A stretch of 16,203 nucleotides of DNA, from NCBI GenBank assembly GCA_046757585.1, contig JBHHYR010000078.1, positions 1-16,203 of the forward strand, given 5' to 3'. Both the position numbers and the translations under genes were made by a program. Under the pieces are notes generated by a model. It made no database searches. It was not told the DNA's origin and saw only the letters and a list, made by a program, of their open reading frames with translations. Position 1 is the stretch's first letter; each line of letters begins with the position of its first letter. Positions 1 through 7,588 of this stretch are shown here, one piece after another. Source of the DNA: JBHHYR01 sp046757585. GTDB taxonomy: Bacteria; Desulfobacterota; Binatia; HRBIN30.

Positions 1-2
1 GT

Positions 3-3000
3 TGCGCGCGCCAGCTGTCAACGGTCGCGCTCGGGCTGGCCCTCGGTGCCCTGCCAGCAACCAGCGGCGCCGTCTGCGTCGGTGATTGTGACAGCAGCGG
101 TAACGTGACGGTGAACGAACTGGTAACGATGGTCAACATTGCCCTCGGTTCGGTACCCGCCGCCAACTGCGCCGCCGGAGACGCGAACCGGGACGGCCAG
201 ATCACCATCAATGAAATCGTGCAGGCGGTGAGTAGCGCCCTCAACGGGTGCCCGATCACGCCGACCGGCACCCCCACACCGTCCCCCACGTCAACGCCCA
301 CAGCTACCCCGATTACAGCCGCGGTGCGCAGCGCGCCGTACGACGTTGGCGACACCGGACAGCCGCATCAGCTCAGCATTTTCAACGCGAGTCCGGGGGG
401 AGGATCGGTTGGCATGCCACTGGGCTTCGGCGACGTCGACGGCGACGGACACGAGGATTTCATCGCTTGCCCCATGCTGGCGGACAGTGGCCCGAATCGA
501 GACCGGCGCGATTCCGGTGAGGTGCACATCTATTTCGGCAACGGGGTGATTTCGGGGGTCGTTGTCAACAGCCCAGACGCTGACAACATCACGACCATCA
601 TGGGAGCACGTGCCGGTGACCTTCTCGGCAACATCGTGCAAGTGAGCGACGTTAACGCTGATGGCCTCGCGGATATTCTCATCGGAGCCCAAAACTACGA
701 TGGACTCGCAGGGGACCGAATGAACGCCGGTGGGGTCTTTCTGTACTACGGCCAGCCTCAGCGTCCACGCACGGTTGACTTGGCCGCTCTCCCGCCAGGA
801 TCTGCCACGATCCTCACGATCGCCGGTACCGAAGCCGGCGATCGGTTGGGCGTCTGGGTGACCACGGGCGACGTCGACGGCGACGGCACAACCGATCTGC
901 TGCTTGGGGCTGACCAGGCGGACGGCCCAAACAACGCCCGGCCCGACACCGGCGCCATCTACATTATCTTTGGCGGGCAGCCCCTCCCCGCTACTATCGA
1001 TCTGGCCGCTCCAGGCGATCTCCGCGTCGCGACCATCCATGGCGTGGACGCTGGCGATCATTTCGGGTCGACGATCATCGCCGCCGACGTCAACGGCGAC
1101 GGTGCTGACGACATCTTGGCGGCTGGTGGTTTGGCGCGAGGGTCTAGCCAGATCCAGGGGGCGTTCCTCGCCGGCGGGGACGGTCCTGCCAACGACCGTC
1201 CAGATGCCGGGGAGGTCTACCTGCTCTTTAGCGCTGCGCCGTTTCCAGGCGTGCAGGACCTCGCGGTCCTTCCGGCGGCGGATCGTCTGAGGATGTACGG
1301 CGCGAACCCCTCCGATGTCGCAGGGGAAGAGCTGGCAGTGGGGGACCTCGACGGCGATGGCCAGATCGACCTCGCGATCGGGTCGCTGCAGGCCTCCGGC
1401 CCTGGTGGCCCTGAGAGCCCGCGTGGCCCTGCTACAGGACGCACCTACGTGGTCTTCGGTGCCGCGAATCGGCGCGGCCAAGCGATTGATTTTGCGAACC
1501 CGGGCCCTGGAGTCACCACGATCTTCGGCAGGGGACGGGGGGGAATTTCGGGTGATACCCTAGCGATCGTCGATATGGATGGCGACGGGATTGACGACCT
1601 CTGGGATGCGTCCCCAATGCTGGGCACCCGTGACGCGGCCGGGACCTTCCGGCCAGCAGCAGGCATGCTCGACATTCTTTTCGGGCAAGACGCGTGGCCA
1701 GCCACCATCGATCTCCTTTTACCAGCCGACGACCTGCGGTCGGTGCAAATCTACGGAGCCGACGCCAATGACCAGTTTGCCTATGCCCTGGCGCCCGGCG
1801 ATGCCAATGGCGACGGCAAGGTTGACGTGATCTCCAACGCCATGGCTGGGGACGGTTTTGAGAATCAGGTACCGGACGCCGGAGAACTGTACGTGATCGA
1901 CAACTCCGTGCTCTTCGACGGTGCGACTGGGCCCCTGCCGCCACTCTTCCTGAACATCGATATTCAGCCCATCTTCGCGGCCACCTGTCTCCCCTGCCAC
2001 GGCGGAGACACTCCAGACGGCGATCTGCGGCTCGATGCCATCCGGCACAGCAGTGTCGATCTCCTCGGTGCCGACAGCATGGGCCGCCAGAGCACCGAGG
2101 TGGATGATCTGCTCGTCCGCGCGGGAGATCCCGACGCCAGCTACTTGATCGAGAAGATCGAAGCCACAGCGGCACGCCCGCCACGCGTTGGCGACCCGAT
2201 GCCACTCCCGCCCGCCCCACGCTTACCGGTAGGCGTGATCGCGGAGATTCGGCGCTGGATCAGTGCTGGTGCGCCGATCGCCAACGAAGAGCTTCCGCCG
2301 CCCCCTCCCCCGCCAGCCCCGCCGGCCCAAGGCTTTTCCACCACGTTCTTCACACGGCCGCGATTTGTCCTCTCCGACCCAGCACTGGGCGAAATCGAGT
2401 CGATCCTTGTCGGCGCGCCAGCGCCAATTCCCCTGCGGCTGATCGGTTCGCGCCTGACCGTACCGGCGGCAGAGTTCAACACCATCACGATTCCCGCCGG
2501 CGAGTTCGGTGATGTCGATGTCGACATTCAGCACGACGGCAGCGGCACGATCAACCGGAGCGACGGCACAATCGAGCTGTCGATCACTTTCACTGAAACC
2601 GCTATCGGGGGCGCCGTCGAGATCAGCCTTCCCGTCACGCTCACGACTGGGGCCGCGGCCGCCGGCCCCTTCACGACGCAGGGACAGCCGCTCGACCTAG
2701 CCGGTGGCACTCTCAAGCTCGTGGGTATCGCAATCATTCCGGCAGACACCGCCATCGTGGGCGGCGACCCGGTGCTCGTGGAGCTCGAAGGCTCCGTGGC
2801 CCCGACGGTGCCTCCATTTCCCGACCTCACAAACGAGATCCAACCGATATTTGCGGCCAGCTGCGCCTTCGTGAACTGTCACGTGGGCGACGGCGCTGCA
2901 GGCCTCAACCTCGAGCCCGGCCGCGCCTTCGCGGAGTTGGTTGGTGTGCCAAGCACACAAGTTCGGGATCTGCTTGTCGTGGCCGGTGACCCTGACAGCA

Positions 3001-3128
3001 GCTACTTATTCGAAAAGGTGGCAAGCGATACACCACGGTTCGGAGACCGGATGCCAATTGGCAACGCGCTCGATCCCCTCGACGTTGACGCCATTCGGCA
3101 GTGGATTCTCGGAGGCGCGCGGGAGTGA
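3..3128 (+). CDS. Exported dockerin-like / FG-GAP propeller / cytochrome-c-like protein (5' partial)
   Basis: The frame is open from the left edge, so the true start lies upstream; a GTG at 105 is internal. Codons from position 3 encode a hydrophobic run (VALGLALGALPATSGA), which looks like the end of a signal peptide, so export is likely. Two dockerin-like EF-hand repeats follow (about 81-150 and 177-254: GDCDSSGNVTVNELV and GDANRDGQITINEIV), then a Thr/Pro linker (about 255-325). Seven DxDxDGxxD-type FG-GAP motifs (DVDGDGHED, DVNADGLAD, DVDGDGTTD, DVNGDGADD, DLDGDGQID, DMDGDGIDD, DANGDGKVD) lie between about 430 and 1830 and fit a seven-bladed integrin-alpha-like propeller with calcium sites. 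Two planctomycete-type cytochrome-c-like segments follow. The first has CLPCH at 1986-2000; the second has CAFVNCH (CX4CH) at 2862-2882. Each ends in an IRxWI-x-GA motif. Between them is a Pro-rich spacer and a beta-rich segment I do not recognise. The role is unknown; calcium-dependent surface binding with possible redox function is inferred. Confidence 0.85.
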   Translation, partial: CARQLSTVALGLALGALPATSGAVCVGDCDSSGNVTVNELVTMVNIALGSVPAANCAAGDANRDGQITINEIVQAVSSALNGCPITPTGTPTPSPTSTPTATPITAAVRSAPYDVGDTGQPHQLSIFNASPGGGSVGMPLGFGDVDGDGHEDFIACPMLADSGPNRDRRDSGEVHIYFGNGVISGVVVNSPDADNITTIMGARAGDLLGNIVQVSDVNADGLADILIGAQNYDGLAGDRMNAGGVFLYYGQPQRPRTVDLAALPPGSATILTIAGTEAGDRLGVWVTTGDVDGDGTTDLLLGADQADGPNNARPDTGAIYIIFGGQPLPATIDLAAPGDLRVATIHGVDAGDHFGSTIIAADVNGDGADDILAAGGLARGSSQIQGAFLAGGDGPANDRPDAGEVYLLFSAAPFPGVQDLAVLPAADRLRMYGANPSDVAGEELAVGDLDGDGQIDLAIGSLQASGPGGPESPRGPATGRTYVVFGAANRRGQAIDFANPGPGVTTIFGRGRGGISGDTLAIVDMDGDGIDDLWDASPMLGTRDAAGTFRPAAGMLDILFGQDAWPATIDLLLPADDLRSVQIYGADANDQFAYALAPGDANGDGKVDVISNAMAGDGFENQVPDAGELYVIDNSVLFDGATGPLPPLFLNIDIQPIFAATCLPCHGGDTPDGDLRLDAIRHSSVDLLGADSMGRQSTEVDDLLVRAGDPDASYLIEKIEATAARPPRVGDPMPLPPAPRLPVGVIAEIRRWISAGAPIANEELPPPPPPPAPPAQGFSTTFFTRPRFVLSDPALGEIESILVGAPAPIPLRLIGSRLTVPAAEFNTITIPAGEFGDVDVDIQHDGSGTINRSDGTIELSITFTETAIGGAVEISLPVTLTTGAAAAGPFTTQGQPLDLAGGTLKLVGIAIIPADTAIVGGDPVLVELEGSVAPTVPPFPDLTNEIQPIFAASCAFVNCHVGDGAAGLNLEPGRAFAELVGVPSTQVRDLLVVAGDPDSSYLFEKVASDTPRFGDRMPIGNALDPLDVDAIRQWILGGARE

Positions 3129-3132
3129 AGAC

Positions 3133-4110
3133 CTAGTACGAACGCGGAACACTCCCCGGCGGAGGGGTTCCGGGGCCTTGAGCTGATCTTGTACTGGGCG
3201 CGGCACGACGAGTCGCGAGACCCATCTGTGCACGTGCTTCGTCGGGTGTCGCGGGTTCGCGCCCTATGGCGCGGGCAACGGTGACCATCTGCTCCACGAG
3301 TGCAGCGTTCGTAGGTTCCCCGTGCTCACGGTAGTGATGATCGCCGATCCCGATACGAACGTGGCCGCCAAACGCAAGCGCTAGAGTGCAGAGCGGAAAC
3401 TGATCCGTTCCATAGACAAGCGGCATCCAGATCAGCTCGACCCCCGCGAAGAGCTCTCGCAAGCGCTGATGGTAGAACAGCAACGTGCTCGGAGTGGCGC
3501 TGCGACCGGCGAGGAAGAGCTTCACCACCAGCGGCGGGCTGCCCGCCCAGTTCCAGTGGATCAGGTTGAGCAGGTTCTGCAGGTGGATGGTATCGAAGAC
3601 GTTGAAGTGAGGCTTGATCCCGTTCCGGCGGCAGAAGTCTAGGATCCACCGGTGATCGCTACCGGTGTTCATCAGGAGCCCTGTCGACGGCGCCAGCCGC
3701 CCGGCCTGCGTGTCCCAGCGAGCATTGCTGTCGAATACGCCGAGGTCCACCGGCGCGACTTCGACGCGCACGCCCCCCCGCACGGTCTCCGAAACGTGCT
3801 GGTAACGCTGCGGTGCGGGGGTGCCGATGTCGTAGTAATCCAGCACACGGACTTCAGCGCCGTAACTGGGGTAGGCAATCAGCGGCGTTGCCTCTGTAAT
3901 GCGCCGCTGCGCCGCCAGATTCAGGCTCGGATCGCTCAGCGCCGGCTCGCCAGCCGGGCCACGACCATGATAGTGCACGATCGCAGCGCCCGCCTCGTAG
4001 CAGCGCCGGGCGTCCGCTGCCAACTCCGCGGCCGAGTAAGGGACATGGCGATTCGCCCGGCGGTCCTGGTTCTCGTTCAACCCGACCTCGATGATGACTC
4101 GATCCGACAC
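3133..4110 (-). CDS. BKACE family protein (DUF849, beta-keto acid cleavage enzyme)
   Basis: The 325-residue product matches the BKACE/3-keto-5-aminohexanoate cleavage family. Those TIM-barrel zinc enzymes condense a beta-keto acid with acetyl-CoA to give acetoacetate and a new CoA thioester. The metal-binding HxH is present as H46 and H48 (AIVHYHGR), at the same numbering as in the characterised enzyme Kce. The late motif GGHVRIGIGDHH carries R252 and D257, matching Kce Arg226 and Asp231. The residue between them that is normally a zinc-ligand Glu (Kce Glu230) is Gly256, codon GGC at 3343-3345. The start is GTG with only a weak purine-rich stretch upstream. It lies 51 bp downstream of the PPOX-like gene on the same strand and is probably co-transcribed. 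It ends 4 bp from the convergent FG-GAP gene. The C-terminal ~25 residues are Pro/Ser-rich and go beyond the usual family length. The family is clear; the substrate and activity are not, given the Glu-to-Gly change. Confidence 0.85.
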   Translation of the reverse strand: MSDRVIIEVGLNENQDRRANRHVPYSAAELAADARRCYEAGAAIVHYHGRGPAGEPALSDPSLNLAAQRRITEATPLIAYPSYGAEVRVLDYYDIGTPAPQRYQHVSETVRGGVRVEVAPVDLGVFDSNARWDTQAGRLAPSTGLLMNTGSDHRWILDFCRRNGIKPHFNVFDTIHLQNLLNLIHWNWAGSPPLVVKLFLAGRSATPSTLLFYHQRLRELFAGVELIWMPLVYGTDQFPLCTLALAFGGHVRIGIGDHHYREHGEPTNAALVEQMVTVARAIGREPATPDEARAQMGLATRRAAPSTRSAQGPGTPPPGSVPRSY

Positions 4111-4161
4111 GCTCAGTTTTCCCCAACAGGGCGTCCGGGGTCGCCCAACGTTACCCCCTTC

Positions 4162-4620
4162 CTAATCCCCCAGCCTCAGCCGCTGGTTGTCCCAGCTGAG
4201 GATACGTTCGTCAGGAACGATTTCGATCAGCGTGCGCGGTACCGAGTAGTACTTGCGTGTCGCGCTGGGCATCGCGGACCCCTCGGTGCGGAATGCCGCA
4301 TACTTTGCATCGAAAAGATCACCGACGCGACGCATCAGCCCCGGATCGGTCACGAAGATGGCCCGTCCAGTGAGGTGCACCGCTCGCAGCTCGGCCCAAC
4401 GTTTTCCAGATTCAACGAGGAACGAGACCCGCGGGTCGCGCCGCAGCCGGGCGACCTTCTTGGTGTGCGACGGAGTGCCGACATAGATCCGCCGCTCGAG
4501 CACCGCGAACCACACCGGCAGTGCAATCGGCATCCCATCAGCGCGCAAAGTAGTCAGGATACCCGTGTGCGAAGCCGCCAGCACGGCCCACGCCTCGTCA
4601 CGACTCAGTCGCACGCTCAT
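4162..4620 (-). CDS. Pyridoxamine 5'-phosphate oxidase-like split-barrel flavin/F420 protein
   Basis: The 152-residue protein has the split-barrel fold pattern of the PPOX/F420-dependent reductase superfamily: an N-terminal helix, then TGILTTLRADGMPIALPVWF, a strand with RRIYVGTPSHTKKVARLRRDPRVSFLVE, and a C-terminal region with an ARG-like AVHLTGRAIFV strand. The THTKK-type loop (SHTKK) is where FMN or F420 phosphate usually binds in this family. The ATG start is at 4618-4620, and the gene heads a two-gene unit with the BKACE gene. It diverges from the selenoprotein gene across a 166-bp spacer. The protein is short and has no signal peptide, so it is probably cytosolic. Whether it uses FMN, F420 or haem, and its substrate, cannot be told from the sequence. 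Confidence 0.8.
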   Translation of the reverse strand: MSVRLSRDEAWAVLAASHTGILTTLRADGMPIALPVWFAVLERRIYVGTPSHTKKVARLRRDPRVSFLVESGKRWAELRAVHLTGRAIFVTDPGLMRRVGDLFDAKYAAFRTEGSAMPSATRKYYSVPRTLIEIVPDERILSWDNQRLRLGD

Positions 4621-4670
4621 GGGCGAACGCTACGGCACCACGCAGGCGAACTCAAGTGCCGTAACGTCGC

Positions 4671-4699
4671 TGGCCAGAGGCGGGCGTCCGTGGTATAGG
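4671..4699 (+). promoter_or_regulatory. Candidate sigma70-type promoter for the selenoprotein gene
   Basis: TGGCCA (4671-4676) and TATAGG (4694-4699) are separated by 17 bp. Each matches 4 of 6 consensus bases, and TGG directly before the -10 box fits an extended -10. It lies in the 166-bp divergent spacer and would leave a leader of about 80 nt before the ATG at 4787. This rests on pattern matching only. Confidence 0.3.
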
Positions 4700-4786
4700 A
4701 GCCATCTGCAAACAGTCGTGAGGGCGAGGCCCGGGTGCGTGGGAGTTCCGTGCCTAGCGCGCGGTGCTCGTCGGGAAGGAGACACA

Positions 4787-5839
4787 ATGCCGCCGAGCTC
4801 ATTGACACTGATTGACGAACGACGTCCAACCACCGTGCGCGTGATGCCGGCCGAAGAGCGTTTTGAGGTCTTCGCAGAAGACGTGGAGGCTGCGCTGGGC
4901 TGGGCAGTGACCCCGCAAGGGCTCTGCAAGGATGCTGTGTGCATCCCCCTCGAAGGGTCCGATCTGCTCGACGGCACCAGAATAGAGCTGGGCCGCTTGG
5001 CGCAGTTACTCCGCCGGCCCCTTGCAGTCGATCTGGCCGAGCACGTGGCCGTCCTCGGCGCGTCGGTGTCGACACGCGCCGACCAACTCGCGTCACTCGA
5101 GGCGCCTGAATTCACGCTTCCGGGCCTGGACGGTACGCTGCACTCGCTTTCCGATTACCGCGGCCAGAAGGTGCTGTTGATCGCCTACGCCTCCTGGTGA
5201 GGTTGTCGTGAGGATCTGCCGGTCTGGCAGGACTTGTATGCACGCCACCACCACCTGGGGTTCACCGTCATCACCGTGGCGCTGGATCAGAATGCCGCGG
5301 ACGCGCGGCCGTACATCGAACGGGCGGCCCCGCAGCACCCGAGCTTGATCGACACGGAGCATCTGGTGGCCGATCTGTATGGAATGATCAACATCCCCAC
5401 GATGGTGTGGATCGACGAGACCGGACGTATCGTACGACCCAACGACGTCGCGGTAACCAACGATCTGTTCAAAGACTTCACGGGACTGGAATCGGGCCCG
5501 CGCATGCAGGCTCTGACGAGCTGGATCGTCGACGGCAGCACTGCCGGTGAGCCCGACCAGGTCCGAGCCCAGTTGATGATGCCCACCGCAGACGAACAGC
5601 TGGCGCGGGCCGAGTTCACGCTCGCGTGGCACCTCCACAAGCAGCGCCGGGATGCGGCCGCCACTGCCCACCTGGAGCAAGCGGGACGGTTGTCGCCACA
5701 CGACTGGACGATTCGGCGCGCCGGCTTACGCATCCGCGGTATCGATCCGATGGCCAGTTTAGAGATGGCAGACCTCATGTCCGAATGGATCGCCGCAGGC
5801 AGGCCGTACTACACACCTCGGCCGAAGTCTGACGCCTAA
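4787..5839 (+). CDS. Selenocysteine-containing thioredoxin/peroxiredoxin-like protein (UGA = Sec138)
   Basis: I read this as one 350-residue selenoprotein. The start is ATG 4787 with AAGGAG about 7 nt upstream. The frame runs to TGA at 5198-5200, continues open for another 212 codons and ends at TAA 5837-5839. Around the TGA the protein reads LLIAYASW-U-GCREDLPVWQ, so the UGA falls where thioredoxin/TlpA/AhpC-like proteins have the nucleophilic Cys after Trp. Both halves belong to one redoxin domain (about residues 104-250). Before the UGA is LEAPEFTLPGLDGTLHSLSD; after it are a helix, a TVALDQ strand and INIPTMVWIDETG with the expected cis-Pro. Cys140 gives a U-x-C active site. The N-terminal ~100 residues are unassigned and contain a C47-X4-C52 pair, possibly resolving. 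The C-terminal ~80 residues look helical and TPR-like. No signal peptide is seen, so it is probably a cytosolic thiol/selenol oxidoreductase. UGA is a normal stop for at least five other genes here, so this is not a genome-wide code change. A nonsense mutation is the alternative, but the position and the SECIS hairpin argue strongly against it. Confidence 0.92.
5198..5200 (+). other. In-frame UGA selenocysteine codon
   Basis: This TGA is in frame with both halves of the redoxin gene and sits directly after TGG (Trp137) and two codons before TGT (Cys140). It occupies the catalytic-Cys site of the thioredoxin fold. The hairpin at 5211-5235 begins 10 nt downstream. Standard gene calling would split the gene here and lose the second half or call it a pseudogene. 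Confidence 0.92.
5211..5235 (+). promoter_or_regulatory. Bacterial SECIS element (SelB-binding hairpin)
   Basis: The core stem is CTGCC (5216-5220) paired with GGCAG (5226-5230), closing a 5-nt loop GGTCT (5221-5225). The outer part AGGAT/GACTT extends it to a 10-position stem with one A.A mismatch and two G.U wobbles. The loop holds the conserved GU. The loop GU lies 22-23 nt after the UGA, within the usual bacterial range of about 16-37 nt. The loop is close to the AGGUCU loop of the E. coli fdhF SECIS. The hairpin lies inside coding sequence (codons for EDLPVWQDL), as expected for bacteria. Confidence 0.9.
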
Positions 5840-5863
5840 CGCTTCCGAGGGTCGTCCACAGTC

Positions 5864-5880
5864 CTGCCGACTCGCGGCAG
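5864..5880. terminator. Hairpin between convergent genes, possible terminator
   Basis: CTGCCG (5864-5869) and CGGCAG (5875-5880) form a perfect 6-bp stem with a 5-nt loop in the 81-bp gap between the selenoprotein and the convergent acyl-CoA synthetase gene. No T-tract follows on either strand, so a classical intrinsic terminator is not shown. A palindromic GGCCCGCGGCCC-like stretch follows. Confidence 0.25.
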
Positions 5881-5920
5881 CCGTGGCCCGCGGCCCGCGT
5901 TGCGTCCGGCGTTCGAGCAC

Positions 5921-7555
5921 CTACGCGCTCTTTAGCGCCGCGCGCAGCTGATTGCGCAAAACGAACTTCTTGATCTTCCCCGATGGTGTCCGAGGGAACT
6001 CGGTGGCCGCGCGGATTTCCTCCGGCCATTTCTGGCGGGTGAGCCCGGCTGCCTCGAGGTGAGTGCGTACCGTCGCCAGCGTGGGTGCGGAGGTGCCCGG
6101 CAGGGGCCGGACGAACGCACATGCGTGTTCGCCAAGGCGCGGATCGGGGGCTGCCACGACCGCCACCTCGGCGACGCCCGGTATCCGCGCCATCAACTCC
6201 TCGACTTCACCGGCACTGATATTCTCGCCGCCTCGAATGATGATGTCCTTCTTGCGGTCGGTAATGGTGAGCCAGCCGTGTTCGTCAAGCACACCGATGT
6301 CGCCGGTGGCGTACCACCCATTGGCGTCGAACGCCTCGGCGGTCAGGGTGGGTTCAGTGTAACCCGCAAACAGATCGGGCCCCCGCGAAAGGATCTCCCC
6401 TGGCTCGCCGCGCGCCACCTCATGCCCGGCACCGTCGACCAGCCGGATCTCGACGCCCGGCAACGGCGCGCCGTCAGTGTATTTGCGCTTCTCCGGCGGG
6501 TCATCATGGGCGGAACCAGTGATCGACGGATGCTCGGAGCAGCCGAACGATCGGAAAATGGAAATGCCCAACGCCGCTGCCCGGTCGGCGATGGCAGCTG
6601 GCACCGGCGCGCCGCCGAGACCAACGTAGCGAATACGCTCGAGGTGTGCGGGGCCGAAGTCCGGGTGGTCGAGCAGGCTGGTCAGGAAATACGTCGAACC
6701 GCCTCCCGCGGTGAGGTTGGCCGTCGCCACCGCCTTGAGGACGAGCGCCGGATTCCACACGTCGGTCAGGTGGATCGGCACGCCGCGGGCGATCGGAAGC
6801 AGCAGGCCAGCCAGCATGCCGATAAAATGCCCCACGGGTGCGCCGATGAGGGACGGCAGCTCGTTTGGGGCTTGGAGCGCCGCCAGCTGCCGGATCTCCG
6901 AGACGATGCTGTGGTGGGTGTGAACCGCGCCCTTCGGGTCCGACGTGGTACCGGATGTGTACGCGACGATTGCTGGGCGGTTGGGGTCGAGGTCCGGCTG
7001 GCGGTCATCCGGTTCGTAGTCCGTGAGCGCGGCGAAGCTGGTGGTCGTCCGTGGCGCGTCGCCAACGACCACCACGAGCTCGAGGTCCGCCGCCGCCGAC
7101 CGGACGGCACTGAGTGACGCAACGTAATCGAGATGGCGGAAGCGGTCGGCGGTGATGAACGCCCGGGCGCCCGATTGACGGAGGATGAAGGACACCTCCT
7201 TGGGGCCGTAAAAGTGAACGATCGGCACCAGCACGGCCCCCGTCTGAGCCAGGGCCCAGAAGGTCGCCGCCGCCTCGACCCAGTTCGGCAGCTGAAAGGC
7301 GACCACGTCGCCGGGTCTGATCCCGCGGGCACGCAGGCCGCTGACCATCCGCCGCGCCAGGTCGTGCACTCGGCCGACGGTGCCCTGGAACGGTCGCACC
7401 TCAGACCAGATGCGGACCGTCAGCTCGCGACGAGCCCACAACGCTTCCGACAGAACCGCTGCGAGAGTGGCATCCGTCCACTGGCCGTCCGCGACGTAGC
7501 GGGCGGCCAGCTCCGGAGCGGTGGTGCGGGGTTGCCAGTTGCGCAGCACGCGCAA
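5921..7555 (-). CDS. AMP-forming acyl-CoA synthetase (ANL superfamily)
   Basis: The 544-residue product is a full-length adenylating acyl-CoA ligase that would convert a carboxylic acid, ATP and CoA into acyl-CoA, AMP and PPi. The core motifs are complete: P-loop YTSGTTSDPKG (about 199-209), FGCSEHPS (motif A5), GWYATGDIG (motif A7 with the ATP-ribose Asp), DRKKDIIIRGGENIS (A8 hinge) and PRTPSGKIKK with the catalytic Lys527 (A10). The general look is that of cyclohexanecarboxylate/medium-chain acid ligases, but the acid cannot be assigned. The start is TTG 7553-7555; an in-frame GTG two codons later (7547-7549) with AAGG upstream is equally possible. It is divergent from the LLM flavoprotein gene, with only 33 bp between the starts, so the two may share control. 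It is probably cytosolic and plausibly acts after the aldehyde oxidoreductase encoded nearby. Confidence 0.93.
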   Translation of the reverse strand: MRVLRNWQPRTTAPELAARYVADGQWTDATLAAVLSEALWARRELTVRIWSEVRPFQGTVGRVHDLARRMVSGLRARGIRPGDVVAFQLPNWVEAAATFWALAQTGAVLVPIVHFYGPKEVSFILRQSGARAFITADRFRHLDYVASLSAVRSAAADLELVVVVGDAPRTTTSFAALTDYEPDDRQPDLDPNRPAIVAYTSGTTSDPKGAVHTHHSIVSEIRQLAALQAPNELPSLIGAPVGHFIGMLAGLLLPIARGVPIHLTDVWNPALVLKAVATANLTAGGGSTYFLTSLLDHPDFGPAHLERIRYVGLGGAPVPAAIADRAAALGISIFRSFGCSEHPSITGSAHDDPPEKRKYTDGAPLPGVEIRLVDGAGHEVARGEPGEILSRGPDLFAGYTEPTLTAEAFDANGWYATGDIGVLDEHGWLTITDRKKDIIIRGGENISAGEVEELMARIPGVAEVAVVAAPDPRLGEHACAFVRPLPGTSAPTLATVRTHLEAAGLTRQKWPEEIRAATEFPRTPSGKIKKFVLRNQLRAALKSA

Positions 7556-7588
7556 ACCTTATACAGCAACCAGTCTTGGGAAGTCCAG

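Noticed and set aside
430..1830. Repeated GACGTCGACGGCGACGG-like DNA as a tandem repeat or CRISPR-like array
   Set aside because: The spacing and sequence are explained by the DxDxDG calcium motifs of the seven FG-GAP repeats.
3154..3175. CCCCGG/CCGGGG hairpin as a terminator for the FG-GAP gene
   Set aside because: It lacks a T-tract, has alternative pairings, and lies inside the end of the convergent BKACE gene; too weak to call.
3652..4698. Plus-strand open frame of about 348 codons
   Set aside because: It is antisense to the BKACE and PPOX-like genes, which have clear family motifs.
4565..4786. Longer N-terminus for the selenoprotein
   Set aside because: This part overlaps the opposite gene start, shows no domain, and ATG 4787 has a good AAGGAG site.
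5198..5200. Premature stop making the redoxin gene a pseudogene
   Set aside because: The TGA sits exactly at the catalytic Cys site, the downstream 212 codons are intact with the cis-Pro motif, and a SECIS hairpin follows at the right distance.
5198..5200. UGA read as Trp through an altered genetic code
   Set aside because: Several clear genes here end with TGA at the expected family length, so UGA is a normal stop in this genome.
5234..5839. Separate 201-residue gene starting after the UGA
   Set aside because: Its TTG start has no ribosome site and it would lack the first strand and active site of the thioredoxin fold.
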